From JALCSJ01 sp036788835 (GTDB taxonomy: Bacteria; Bacillota; Negativicutes; Acidaminococcales; Acidaminococcaceae), in the NCBI GenBank assembly GCA_036788835.1, contig DAIQMR010000054.1:1-6683 (forward strand): a stretch of DNA of 6,683 bases. The letters are read 5' to 3'. The notes below the pieces were generated by a model that was not told the origin of the DNA, searched no databases, and was given only the letters and a program-made list of their open reading frames with translations. Shown here piece by piece: positions 1 to 4,102 of this stretch. Position numbers and translations under genes: made by a program. Positions within the stretch are counted from its first letter, which is position 1. Each line of letters starts with the position of its first letter.

Positions 1-443
1 TGGCCGGGTTTCGTGACCGGCTCTGTGATTTCGTCAAGCGCCTGATCTAAGTCGAACCCATCCTCGACCGGGTCCGGGTCCGGAACATCGAACCCGAAAT
101 CCTCCATGTTTATGGATTTGATATCTTTCAATTCAAGGGTCAAGAGCGGCAGATTCCAGGTAGCCAGCTCCGCCGTCTTATTGTCGGCCAGCCTGTAGGC
201 CTTTATCTCTTCGACTGTGAGGTTTTCCGCCACCACGCAGGGATATGTAGCCAGCCCTAGCTTCTTTGCAGCCATGAGCCTCGTATGGCCACAGATGACC
301 ACGTTTTCTTTGTCGATGACGATAGGTTGTTGGATGCCAAACCGTTTAATAGATTTGGCCACCGCACCAACGGCATCCTTATTATTCCGTGGATTTCTTT
401 GATACGGAATAATGTTCTCTAAAGCTAATTCAATTATTTTCAT
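1..443 (-). CDS. ParB-like nuclease-domain protein, probably N-terminus of a ParB-DNA methyltransferase fusion (partial, C-terminus beyond left edge)
   Basis: The 147 visible residues carry a ParB/Srx-type N-terminal fold. Residues 11-18 (IIPYQRNP) and 37-43 (IQQPIVI) precede the nucleotide-binding-like motif ICGHTR at 50-55, and YRLADNKTAE follows at 83-92. Phage proteins with this domain often continue through an acidic linker into an N4/N6 DNA methyltransferase whose first segment resembles PGDxWxLGxHRLxCGD. The last visible residues (an Asp/Glu/Pro-rich linker ending EPVTKPG) match the approach to that junction, so a modification methyltransferase is the favoured reading; a stand-alone ParB-like protein is possible. 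The start is ATG at 443 because GGAGG (450-454) sits 6 nt before it. The in-frame ATG at 449 abuts the GGAGG and is too close. A strong terminator lies directly upstream, so expression probably needs read-through. Domain call is confident; the methyltransferase part is inferred. Confidence 0.85.
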   Translation of the reverse strand, partial: MKIIELALENIIPYQRNPRNNKDAVGAVAKSIKRFGIQQPIVIDKENVVICGHTRLMAAKKLGLATYPCVVAENLTVEEIKAYRLADNKTAELATWNLPLLTLELKDIKSINMEDFGFDVPDPDPVEDGFDLDQALDEITEPVTKPG

Positions 444-462
444 TTCCATCCTCCGGCGATGC

Positions 463-492
463 AAATAAAAAACGCCTGCCAAACGGCAAGCG
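463..492 (-). terminator. Rho-independent terminator inside the leader of the ParB-like gene
   Basis: Read on the minus strand, CGCTTGCC pairs with GGCAGGCG (8 bp, one G-U) around a GTTT loop at 473..492. Six T residues follow directly, then ATTT. This is a textbook intrinsic terminator. It ends only about 20 nt before the ATG at 443 and about 9 nt before the GGAGG, so there is no room for an ordinary promoter between it and the gene. Confidence 0.8.
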
Positions 493-532
493 CTGTAGTC
501 AGCGCAGGCCCGGCTGACAAAACCGGACCCGC
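490..532 (-). promoter_or_regulatory. Tandem hairpins in the leader upstream of the ParB-like gene
   Basis: Two stable hairpins precede the terminator. The first (504..532, minus strand) pairs GCGGGTCCGG with CCGGGCCTGC, 10 bp with G-U pairs, around a 9-nt loop. The second (490..505) pairs GCGCTG with CAGCGC around ACTA and overlaps the terminator by three bases. GCCTGC (504..509) can instead pair with GCAGGC (474..479), which would break up the terminator stem. This layout fits an attenuator-type leader or a small structured RNA. I do not recognise a named RNA family. The rest of the gene-free stretch 450..628 shows no convincing promoter on either strand. Confidence 0.45.
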
Positions 533-628
533 TTAAATGAAAGGAGGTTAACACCTTGGGAACCTTTTTTTACTTCTACCATGGATGATACACCAAAAAA
601 ACAGGGAATATAATACCAAAAAATGGGT

Positions 629-669
629 ACAAAAAGAAACAGGCAGGGCCTGGGTTTGCAGGCTCTGCC
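629..669 (-). terminator. Terminator-like hairpin closing the small-protein operon
   Basis: On the minus strand GGCAG-A-GCCTG pairs with CAGGC-C-CTGCC (10 bp with one A.C mismatch) around a CAAACC loop at 642..669. A T-rich tail TGTTTCTTTTTG follows. It lies 12 nt after the stop of the 55-aa gene, where the end of the left operon is expected. Most of the stem would also form on the plus strand, but no comparable T tract follows there. Confidence 0.65.
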
Positions 670-680
670 ATCCAAAAAAC

Positions 681-848
681 CTATTGCTTTTTTTGCTTTT
701 TCTCGCGCATCTTGTCAAGGGCTGCGTGCAATTTTTTGTACTCCGTCTCGGTCACCCAAAAACATCTGCTTTTTTTCCGGTACCGCGGAGCAATTTTCTT
801 CCGGCCAGCACCGTCCCGCCGCCCGCCCCACTTCGTTGTATCTTCCAT
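681..848 (-). CDS. Small basic phage protein with GGRRDGAGRKK motif (55 aa)
   Basis: Start ATG at 848 follows GGAGG with a 7-nt spacer; stop is TAG at 681. The 55-aa product is very basic. It has a GGRRDGAGRKK segment at residues 8-18, a Lys/Arg stretch to about 28, then CFWVTETEY and a helical C-terminus (LHAALDKM) ending in a Lys/Gln-rich tail. GGxRxGAGRxx motifs are common near the N-terminus of small phage DNA-binding proteins and of small terminase subunits, which suggests nucleic-acid binding. The WVTETEYKKLHAAL part resembles the short sheet-and-helix of ribbon-helix-helix-like proteins, but I cannot confirm a fold. It is the last gene of its operon, 56 nt after the 82-aa gene and just before a terminator. 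Function is inferred. Confidence 0.7.
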   Translation of the reverse strand: MEDTTKWGGRRDGAGRKKIAPRYRKKSRCFWVTETEYKKLHAALDKMREKKQKKQ

Positions 849-904
849 CGTGCCACCTCCATGGCCTTATTTTACACCATGCCCGGCGGCAAGGCAACCT
901 TGGC

Positions 905-1153
905 TCATTCGTCTACCTCCTCCACCGCATCAATGACCGCATCCAAAATCAGCTTGGAACTCGGCATGGAGCGGTCCCGTAACTTGATGAGGTCTTCCAG
1001 CCGCCAATCTGTCTGCGACAAGAAAGTGTGCGCCACGTTAACCAGATTGATGATTTGCTCCGGGGTCTTATCGGCGTAAAGGCAGGCCCGCAAAACTGCA
1101 TCGGCCGCAGCCGCCCGGTGTTCCACCGTCAACAATGCTTTTTTATTTAACAT
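905..1153 (-). CDS. Hypothetical phage protein (82 aa, helical)
   Basis: Not recognised. ATG at 1153 follows an AGGAGGAG ribosome-binding site and opens an 82-residue, mostly helical, mildly acidic protein with an acidic tail (AVEEVDE). One Trp (W51) sits in a TDWRLEDLIKLRD segment. There is a single Cys (C24) and no signal peptide or membrane segment. It starts 11 nt after the 97-aa gene, within a run of five small genes sharing one promoter (1991..2019). The well-placed ribosome-binding site and operon position support it being real. No function can be assigned from sequence. Confidence 0.75.
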   Translation of the reverse strand: MLNKKALLTVEHRAAAADAVLRACLYADKTPEQIINLVNVAHTFLSQTDWRLEDLIKLRDRSMPSSKLILDAVIDAVEEVDE

Positions 1154-1164
1154 TTGAACTCCTC

Positions 1165-1458
1165 CTATTTCAGATTCTCGTCAACCTTATCTTCATCCGG
1201 ACCGAGCGCCCGCTCGTACTTTTGGATTCTGGTTTCCAGAGTATTAATGTTCCGTTGGCAAACTTCCAAACAATGCCGGCCATCCCTCAGCCCCTCTTCA
1301 AAGCGCCGGGCATCAATCGCCGTGTCTTCGGCCATCGCCATCGCCCGCTTGGCGTATGAGCGCTTGGCATCCTGCAGCCCATCAATCCACAATTTCTGTG
1401 CCTTACGAGCACCAATCAACTTGGTGGTTATTTCCCCGCGTACTTTTGCATCTAACAT
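1165..1458 (-). CDS. Hypothetical phage protein (97 aa, helical, charged)
   Basis: Not recognised. The 97 residues are almost entirely predicted helix. An Arg/Lys/Ala-rich N-terminal half includes ARKAQKLWIDGLQDAKRSYA, and a C-terminal heptad-like segment (INTLETRIQKYERAL, about 71-85) leads to an acidic tail PDEDKVDENLK. Cys63 and Cys67 are the only cysteines. The ATG at 1458 lies 2 nt after the upstream stop, and its GGGGG ribosome-binding site is within the end of the previous gene, so translation is probably coupled. A coiled-coil or structural/adaptor role is possible. Nothing points to an enzyme. Confidence 0.75.
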   Translation of the reverse strand: MLDAKVRGEITTKLIGARKAQKLWIDGLQDAKRSYAKRAMAMAEDTAIDARRFEEGLRDGRHCLEVCQRNINTLETRIQKYERALGPDEDKVDENLK

Positions 1459-1460
1459 TT

Positions 1461-1742
1461 TTATTCCCCCTTCGCTAAATTATTAAAAGCAGTAAAAAGA
1501 CGGTTCACACGGTAAAGCTCCTGCTTGGTCGTCGCCACCTTGGTGGAGAGCTCCTCCACATTTACCATCCCGCGATGCATTGCCTGCAGGAACCAGTAAT
1601 TATCGGTGTGGTCTTCTTCCCTGATCAGGTCATCAATTAAATCTTTTTTGGCGGTGGCCAAATCCTTCTCGTACTTTTCCAAATCCTCGGTCAGCATCTC
1701 AACGTTGCTTTCAAAGTATTTTCTCATTTTCCCATTATCCAT
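1461..1742 (-). CDS. Hypothetical coiled-coil phage protein (93 aa)
   Basis: Not recognised. Residues 9-45 form a charged helix with heptad-like spacing (ESNVEMLTEDLEKYEKDLAT and on). A short break at DNYWFLQAMHRG (about 47-58) follows, then a second helix from about 60 to 90. This suggests a helical hairpin or coiled coil. ATG at 1742 is 2 nt after the stop of the 74-aa gene, with GAGG inside that gene's last codons as ribosome-binding site. It resembles its downstream neighbour (97 aa) in size and helical character, though I see no clear sequence match. Function unknown. Confidence 0.75.
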   Translation of the reverse strand: MDNGKMRKYFESNVEMLTEDLEKYEKDLATAKKDLIDDLIREEDHTDNYWFLQAMHRGMVNVEELSTKVATTKQELYRVNRLFTAFNNLAKGE

Positions 1743-1744
1743 TT

Positions 1745-1969
1745 TTATGCCTCCTCGACTAACTCCATCGTGTGGTTCATCGTATCAATCCGCCAAACTT
1801 GGAACCCAAACCGCTGTGATTTCTTCTCGGCTTCGGACCAAGTGCGGGACCAATTCCGGACGATCTCCGTGGCCGCCTTCTTCGTGGCCGCCGTGGACAG
1901 GATGTAGAACTTCTTGCCATCAACCAGCCTGTCGCAAACCTTCAACTGCCATCTAATCATCTTCCGCAT
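1745..1969 (-). CDS. Hypothetical phage protein (74 aa), first gene of the left operon
   Basis: Not recognised. A small alpha/beta-looking protein: RWQLKVCDRL and KKFYILSTAATKKAATEIVR near the N-terminus, and FGFQVWRIDTMNHTMELVEE at the C-terminus. The strand-helix-strand order, with the Thr/Lys segment ahead of a helix, may be a small binding domain. The start is ambiguous: ATG at 1969 touches an AAGGGG and has AAGGA 6 nt upstream. The in-frame ATG at 1960 has AGGGG at 9 nt and would give 71 aa. It is the first gene after the promoter at 1991..2019 and is followed at 2 nt by the 93-aa gene. Confidence 0.75.
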   Translation of the reverse strand: MRKMIRWQLKVCDRLVDGKKFYILSTAATKKAATEIVRNWSRTWSEAEKKSQRFGFQVWRIDTMNHTMELVEEA

Positions 1970-1990
1970 CCCCTTTCCTTTGACACCCCT

Positions 1991-2019
1991 ATATTAACTC
2001 TGATAATTTGAAAAGTCAA
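1991..2019 (-). promoter_or_regulatory. Sigma-70-type promoter for the small-protein operon
   Basis: Minus strand: -35 TTGACT (2014..2019), a 17-nt spacer and -10 TAATAT (1991..1996), with a start site expected near 1984 and the first ATG at 1969. The same boxes and spacing occur in repeat copy 2. An inverted repeat ACTTGA-N4-TCAAAT (2006..2021) covers the -35 and is a candidate operator. Confidence 0.75.
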
Positions 2020-2021
2020 GT
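2006..2021. promoter_or_regulatory. Candidate operator over the -35 box, copy 1
   Basis: ACTTGA-CTTT-TCAAAT on the minus strand, an imperfect inverted repeat (one mismatch) lying across the -35 of the promoter. The second copy at 3781..3796 is a perfect version. A binding site for an XRE/CI-type repressor is the natural guess. The protein encoded at 3881..4102 is a candidate, without direct evidence. Confidence 0.45.
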
Positions 2022-2041
2022 AGTTTTTTCAAGATATTTTT

Positions 2042-2072
2042 AAACCCGCCACGGCAGGAGTGTAGCGGGTTT
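2042..2072 (-). terminator. Hairpin after the GGCT-like gene, terminator-like
   Basis: AAACCCGCTAC pairs with GTGGCGGGTTT on the minus strand (11 bp, one T-G) around a 9-nt loop, starting 6 nt after the stop of the GGCT-like gene. The U tract is short (the stem's own UUU, then A residues), so termination may be partial. The equivalent hairpin at 3816..3847 keeps its pairing through matched base changes, which argues that the structure matters. Confidence 0.6.
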
Positions 2073-2078
2073 TCAAGG

Positions 2079-2546
2079 TTAGAATCTGAAACGGTCAACT
2101 TTATTTATGCCTAAAAGGGTTTCGCTGAGGGAGCGCTCGAGCACATGGCGGTCAAGGTGGAACTTCGTGTACGCCCTGGACAGCACGTTGTAGTAGAACG
2201 CCGATGGAACCCCCAGCTCCCGGTTCTCATGCATGATGTAGGCCATGCCGCGCAGCTGAGCGCCATCATCCATGCGGATGGGCAGGTCCCGCTTGTAGTA
2301 GAAGTGCGGGAACCCTTCGTAGCGGTCAAGGCGAGCCTCGTCAGCGGCGCTGACTTCCCAAACCAGGACTGGTACCTTCCGCCCAACGCACCGCTCGATG
2401 GTGGCGTAGGCTCCGGTCAAGGAACCTTTGTAGAGCAGGCGGTAGCCATTCACCACGCCAGTGCCGATTAGCTTGGCGTCCGGGCAACGAAACGCCATTT
2501 GATTCAGGTCCATGTTACTGCCGTAGGCTATGTAAATTTTGCTCAT
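2079..2546 (-). CDS. Gamma-glutamylcyclotransferase-like (AIG2/GGCT fold) protein
   Basis: A 155-aa protein of the GGCT/AIG2-like family, which cyclises the gamma-glutamyl group of gamma-glutamyl amines or peptides to 5-oxoproline and releases the amine. The substrate-binding loop AYGSNM is at residues 7-12. The candidate catalytic Glu is E77 in LDRYEGFP (73-80), followed by YYKR as in family members; length is normal. The start is ATG at 2546 (MSKIYIAYGSN): GGAGG lies 7 nt before it and it overlaps the DUF5049-like gene by four bases (ATGA). An upstream in-frame start would lie inside that gene and add a segment without homology. With the amidoligase two genes upstream it probably removes, trims or recycles a gamma-glutamyl-type modification. 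The real substrate is unknown. Family call is confident, pathway inferred. Confidence 0.9.
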   Translation of the reverse strand: MSKIYIAYGSNMDLNQMAFRCPDAKLIGTGVVNGYRLLYKGSLTGAYATIERCVGRKVPVLVWEVSAADEARLDRYEGFPHFYYKRDLPIRMDDGAQLRGMAYIMHENRELGVPSAFYYNVLSRAYTKFHLDRHVLERSLSETLLGINKVDRFRF

Positions 2547-2734
2547 TTCAATTCCTCCCCATTCAAAATGAATCTTCCGTAGCTTTCCCAATTTTTCCGG
2601 TCACCGAGGTATGCGGCGAGCTCCGTGAATTTACACTGTTTGGCAATATCCCGGACCGCCCATGCGTCAAACATATTAACGCAGCCGATGTCCCGAATTG
2701 CCAAAATCTGTCTTTTAAGAATTTCCTTGTCCAT
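2543..2734 (-). CDS. DUF5049-like small phage protein
   Basis: A 63-aa protein with the pattern of DUF5049: ILKRQILAIRDIGCVNMFDA at residues 5-24, then VRDIAKQCKFTELAAYLGD and a C-terminal GRFILNGEE. Helix-rich and soluble, no known activity. From memory of phage genomes, this family often sits beside amidoligase and GGCT-like genes, as here. ATG at 2734 follows AAAGGGG with a 7-nt spacer. The stop overlaps the ATG of the GGCT-like gene (ATGA), so the two are probably translated in a fixed ratio and may act together. A regulatory or scaffolding role for the enzyme pair is a guess. Confidence 0.8.
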   Translation of the reverse strand: MDKEILKRQILAIRDIGCVNMFDAWAVRDIAKQCKFTELAAYLGDRKNWESYGRFILNGEELK

Positions 2735-2754
2735 GATTTATCCCCTTTCATTAA

Positions 2755-2777
2755 GGTGGGCGGTTCGTCCGCCCACC
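2755..2777 (-). other. Perfect intercistronic hairpin between amidoligase and DUF5049-like genes
   Basis: GGTGGGCGG pairs with CCGCCCACC (9 bp, GC-rich, no mismatch) around a 5-nt loop, 13 nt after the amidoligase stop. No T tract follows, so it is not a standard terminator. It could stabilise the upstream message, mark a processing site, or lower expression of the downstream pair. Confidence 0.55.
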
Positions 2778-2790
2778 ACCACTAACTGAT

Positions 2791-3708
2791 TCATGCGGCC
2801 GCTAATTCCACCGGACGGCCGTGCCTCCAAGCGCTGTCACCGGACAGAGCCTTTAATAGGTGGGTTCTGCAGGTCTTGTACTCATCACCGATGAGCCCTA
2901 AGCGCAGGAGCCAGCACCGGAATGCGTACTTCTCATTGTCGGTCACGGTCTTTTTTGCGCTTGCCTTGGTTTGAGTGAGCGCCTGATTTGCTACTGCCAA
3001 GCAGAATTGGATGTAGGCTTTAATTTTGCCAGCGTGCATCGTTGCATTGAACAGGCGGAACTCAACGGTTCCCTTGGTCCAGTAAGCATGGAGATTAATT
3101 CCATGGTACCGGGAGCTATTGTAATGAGCGGAGCGGGTTTCTCCACAAGCCAGCGTATCGTACCAAATGTCTTTCAACTGGTCGATGGTGCGAGGTTTGC
3201 GAGCTGCAAGCTTACGGAGCAGGATTGCATCAACTTTCTGGCACCAACGGCCTGCACGGCGCTCCGGGATTTCAAGAGCTTTGTAAATCATGTCCTCTTT
3301 GCTGGCCATGATGTTTACAACGTTGATGAGGTTCTGAACCTTGAAGTCTTCTGCGCCCACATGAACGTGGATGCCGCAACTCGGGTCGCTAACCGCACCG
3401 GCGGCCTTGAGCTCTCTCACGATTTCCTGCACGGTTTCGATGTCTTCGTAATTCAGAACCGGGCTTACAACTTCACATTGGAAACCAACGCCGGGATTAC
3501 CGTGACCAAAAGCGCCGCGGGTGTTAATGCTGTCATCGCTCTCTGCTTTCCATTTGCGGCCCTGATCGTCCAACACGGTGTAGGCATCGTAGCCGAATTC
3601 GTGACCAACGTTACTGTGACCAAAATGCTTTGCGATGACTTGGCCTGCATGAGCACGGCTGATTCCGGTCATTTCGATTTCAATTCCAAAGTGTAAGCTC
3701 TTCATCAT
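2791..3708 (-). CDS. Amidoligase family protein (Amidoligase_2, glutamine-synthetase-like COOH-NH2 ligase)
   Basis: A 305-aa member of the amidoligase family, predicted to use ATP to join a carboxylate to an amine. Motifs in order: FGIEIEMTG (7-15) with E10 and E12 as probable metal ligands; W53 and DDS (58-60); EVVSPVL (79-85); CGIHVHVG (111-118) with H114 and H116; RYHGINLHAYW (200-210); and TVEFRLFNAT (214-223), whose E216 and R218 fit the nucleotide/metal site. The catalytic set looks complete and the gene intact. No signal peptide or membrane segment is seen, so it is probably cytoplasmic. ATG at 3708 follows AGG at 8 nt; the adjacent ATG at 3705 is an alternative. It is the first gene of a unit with its own promoter (3766..3794) and is followed by DUF5049-like and GGCT-like genes. 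The substrate (peptide, peptidoglycan precursor, small amine or protein tag) is unknown. Confidence 0.92.
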   Translation of the reverse strand: MMKSLHFGIEIEMTGISRAHAGQVIAKHFGHSNVGHEFGYDAYTVLDDQGRKWKAESDDSINTRGAFGHGNPGVGFQCEVVSPVLNYEDIETVQEIVRELKAAGAVSDPSCGIHVHVGAEDFKVQNLINVVNIMASKEDMIYKALEIPERRAGRWCQKVDAILLRKLAARKPRTIDQLKDIWYDTLACGETRSAHYNSSRYHGINLHAYWTKGTVEFRLFNATMHAGKIKAYIQFCLAVANQALTQTKASAKKTVTDNEKYAFRCWLLRLGLIGDEYKTCRTHLLKALSGDSAWRHGRPVELAAA

Positions 3709-3765
3709 GATTTTTTCCTGCCTTTCATTTTTTGAGGTTTGTGTTCTTTTCCCTTCGACAACTGT

Positions 3766-3794
3766 ATATTAACTCTGAAAACTTGATAAGTCAA
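3766..3794 (-). promoter_or_regulatory. Sigma-70-type promoter for the amidoligase operon
   Basis: Minus strand: -35 TTGACT (3789..3794), a 17-nt spacer and -10 TAATAT (3766..3771). Box sequences and spacing match the promoter at 1991..2019. Transcription would start near 3759 and give a leader of about 50 nt before the ATG at 3708. Confidence 0.78.
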
Positions 3795-3796
3795 GT
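3781..3796. promoter_or_regulatory. Candidate operator over the -35 box, copy 2
   Basis: A perfect inverted repeat ACTTGA-CTTA-TCAAGT on the minus strand covering the -35 of the amidoligase promoter. Its position suits repression by blocking RNA polymerase. It lies 85 bp downstream of the XRE gene end, making that protein a plausible ligand. Confidence 0.5.
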
Positions 3797-3815
3797 TATT
3801 TTTTCAAATATTTTA

Positions 3816-3847
3816 AAACCCTGTACGGCAGTCACCGTGCAGGGTTT
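3816..3847 (-). terminator. Hairpin after the XRE gene, terminator-like
   Basis: AAACCCTGCACGG pairs with CCGTACAGGGTTT on the minus strand (13 bp with one G-T) around a 6-nt loop, then T and an A-rich stretch. It lies about 34 nt after the XRE stop and just before the amidoligase promoter, so it would separate the right operon from the amidoligase unit. The U tract is short and termination may be incomplete. Confidence 0.65.
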
Positions 3848-3880
3848 CAAGGTTAGTAAAAAATCAATTTGAAAATATTT

Positions 3881-4102
3881 TTAATTTTTTTTGGAAATAA
3901 ATAGCATTCCGGGAGCAATCCCTAAAACTTTAGCGAAAAGTGCCACTCGGGCAGGCCGTGGCAGGGTTCTGCCGCATTCGTAGTCGGATATACGGTGCGG
4001 GTCCACGTCCACGATATCACCGAATTGTTCCTGGGTTAACCCCTGCAGGATGCGGTAATACCGCAGATTCCGGCCAAAGACACGTTGCTGATTATAGCTC
4101 AT
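3881..4102 (-). CDS. XRE-family (Cro/CI-type) helix-turn-helix transcriptional regulator
   Basis: A 73-aa single-domain HTH_3 protein. Helices run from about residue 8 (FGRNLRYYRILQG), through LTQEQFGDIV (22-31) and the recognition helix around DPHRISDYECG (34-44), to a final helix ALFAKVLGIAPGMLF (54-68). Size is typical of Cro-like repressors with no separate dimerisation domain. The start is ATG at 4102 (MSYNQQR), 6 nt after GGAGG. An in-frame start at 4120 would add MVRRPS but lies deeper in the previous gene. It overlaps the ArpU-like gene by 11 nt and ends in an eight-A run. It may bind the inverted repeats over the -35 boxes at 3781..3796 and 2006..2021; this is inference from position. 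Confidence 0.88.
   Translation of the reverse strand: MSYNQQRVFGRNLRYYRILQGLTQEQFGDIVDVDPHRISDYECGRTLPRPARVALFAKVLGIAPGMLFISKKN

Larger units (their letters stand above)
1982..2082. repeat. Direct repeat copy 1: hairpin plus promoter module
   Basis: About 101 bp that match 3757..3856 in the same orientation. The best-conserved parts are the promoter half (TATATTAACTCTGA, AAGTCAAGT, TTTTTTCAA on the plus strand) and the distal TTTCAAGGTTAG. The hairpin arms between them differ in sequence but still pair in both copies. The outer end contains the stop codon of the GGCT-like gene. The two copies bracket the amidoligase-DUF5049-GGCT unit. Confidence 0.8.
3757..3856. repeat. Direct repeat copy 2: hairpin plus promoter module
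   Basis: The second copy of the ~100-bp module at 1982..2082, in the same orientation and with the same order of parts (promoter, A/T-rich spacer, hairpin, TTTCAAGGTTAG). It lies between the XRE gene and the amidoligase gene. Start-to-start distance between copies is 1775 bp, and recombination between them would remove exactly the amidoligase-GGCT unit. Confidence 0.8.

Noticed and set aside
609..614. Perfect TATAAT on the plus strand
   Set aside because: No acceptable -35 lies 16-18 nt upstream and no plus-strand gene follows; probably chance in A/T-rich DNA.
585..1079. Plus-strand open frame of 164 codons
   Set aside because: It overlaps two minus-strand genes with good ribosome-binding sites and starts without one. 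Its product is low-complexity (Phe/Pro/Arg-rich), as expected of a shadow frame.
2547..2591. Longer N-terminus for the GGCT-like protein
   Set aside because: The extra 15 residues lie inside the DUF5049-like gene. GGAGG is placed for ATG at 2546 and the family begins at MSKIYIAYGSN.
2971..3696. Long open frame of 241 codons on the plus strand
   Set aside because: It lies wholly antisense to the amidoligase, which has complete family motifs. The plus-strand product resembles nothing and has no promoter or operon context.
3705..3728. Seven-codon frame (MKGRKKS) directly before the amidoligase, stop overlapping its ATG
   Set aside because: It has no ribosome-binding site of its own and contains the amidoligase ribosome-binding site. 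The chance of such a short frame is high.
3881..3893. Eight-A run near the end of the XRE gene as a programmed frameshift site
   Set aside because: Slippage would only add or change a few residues before another stop, and no stimulatory structure is tied to it.
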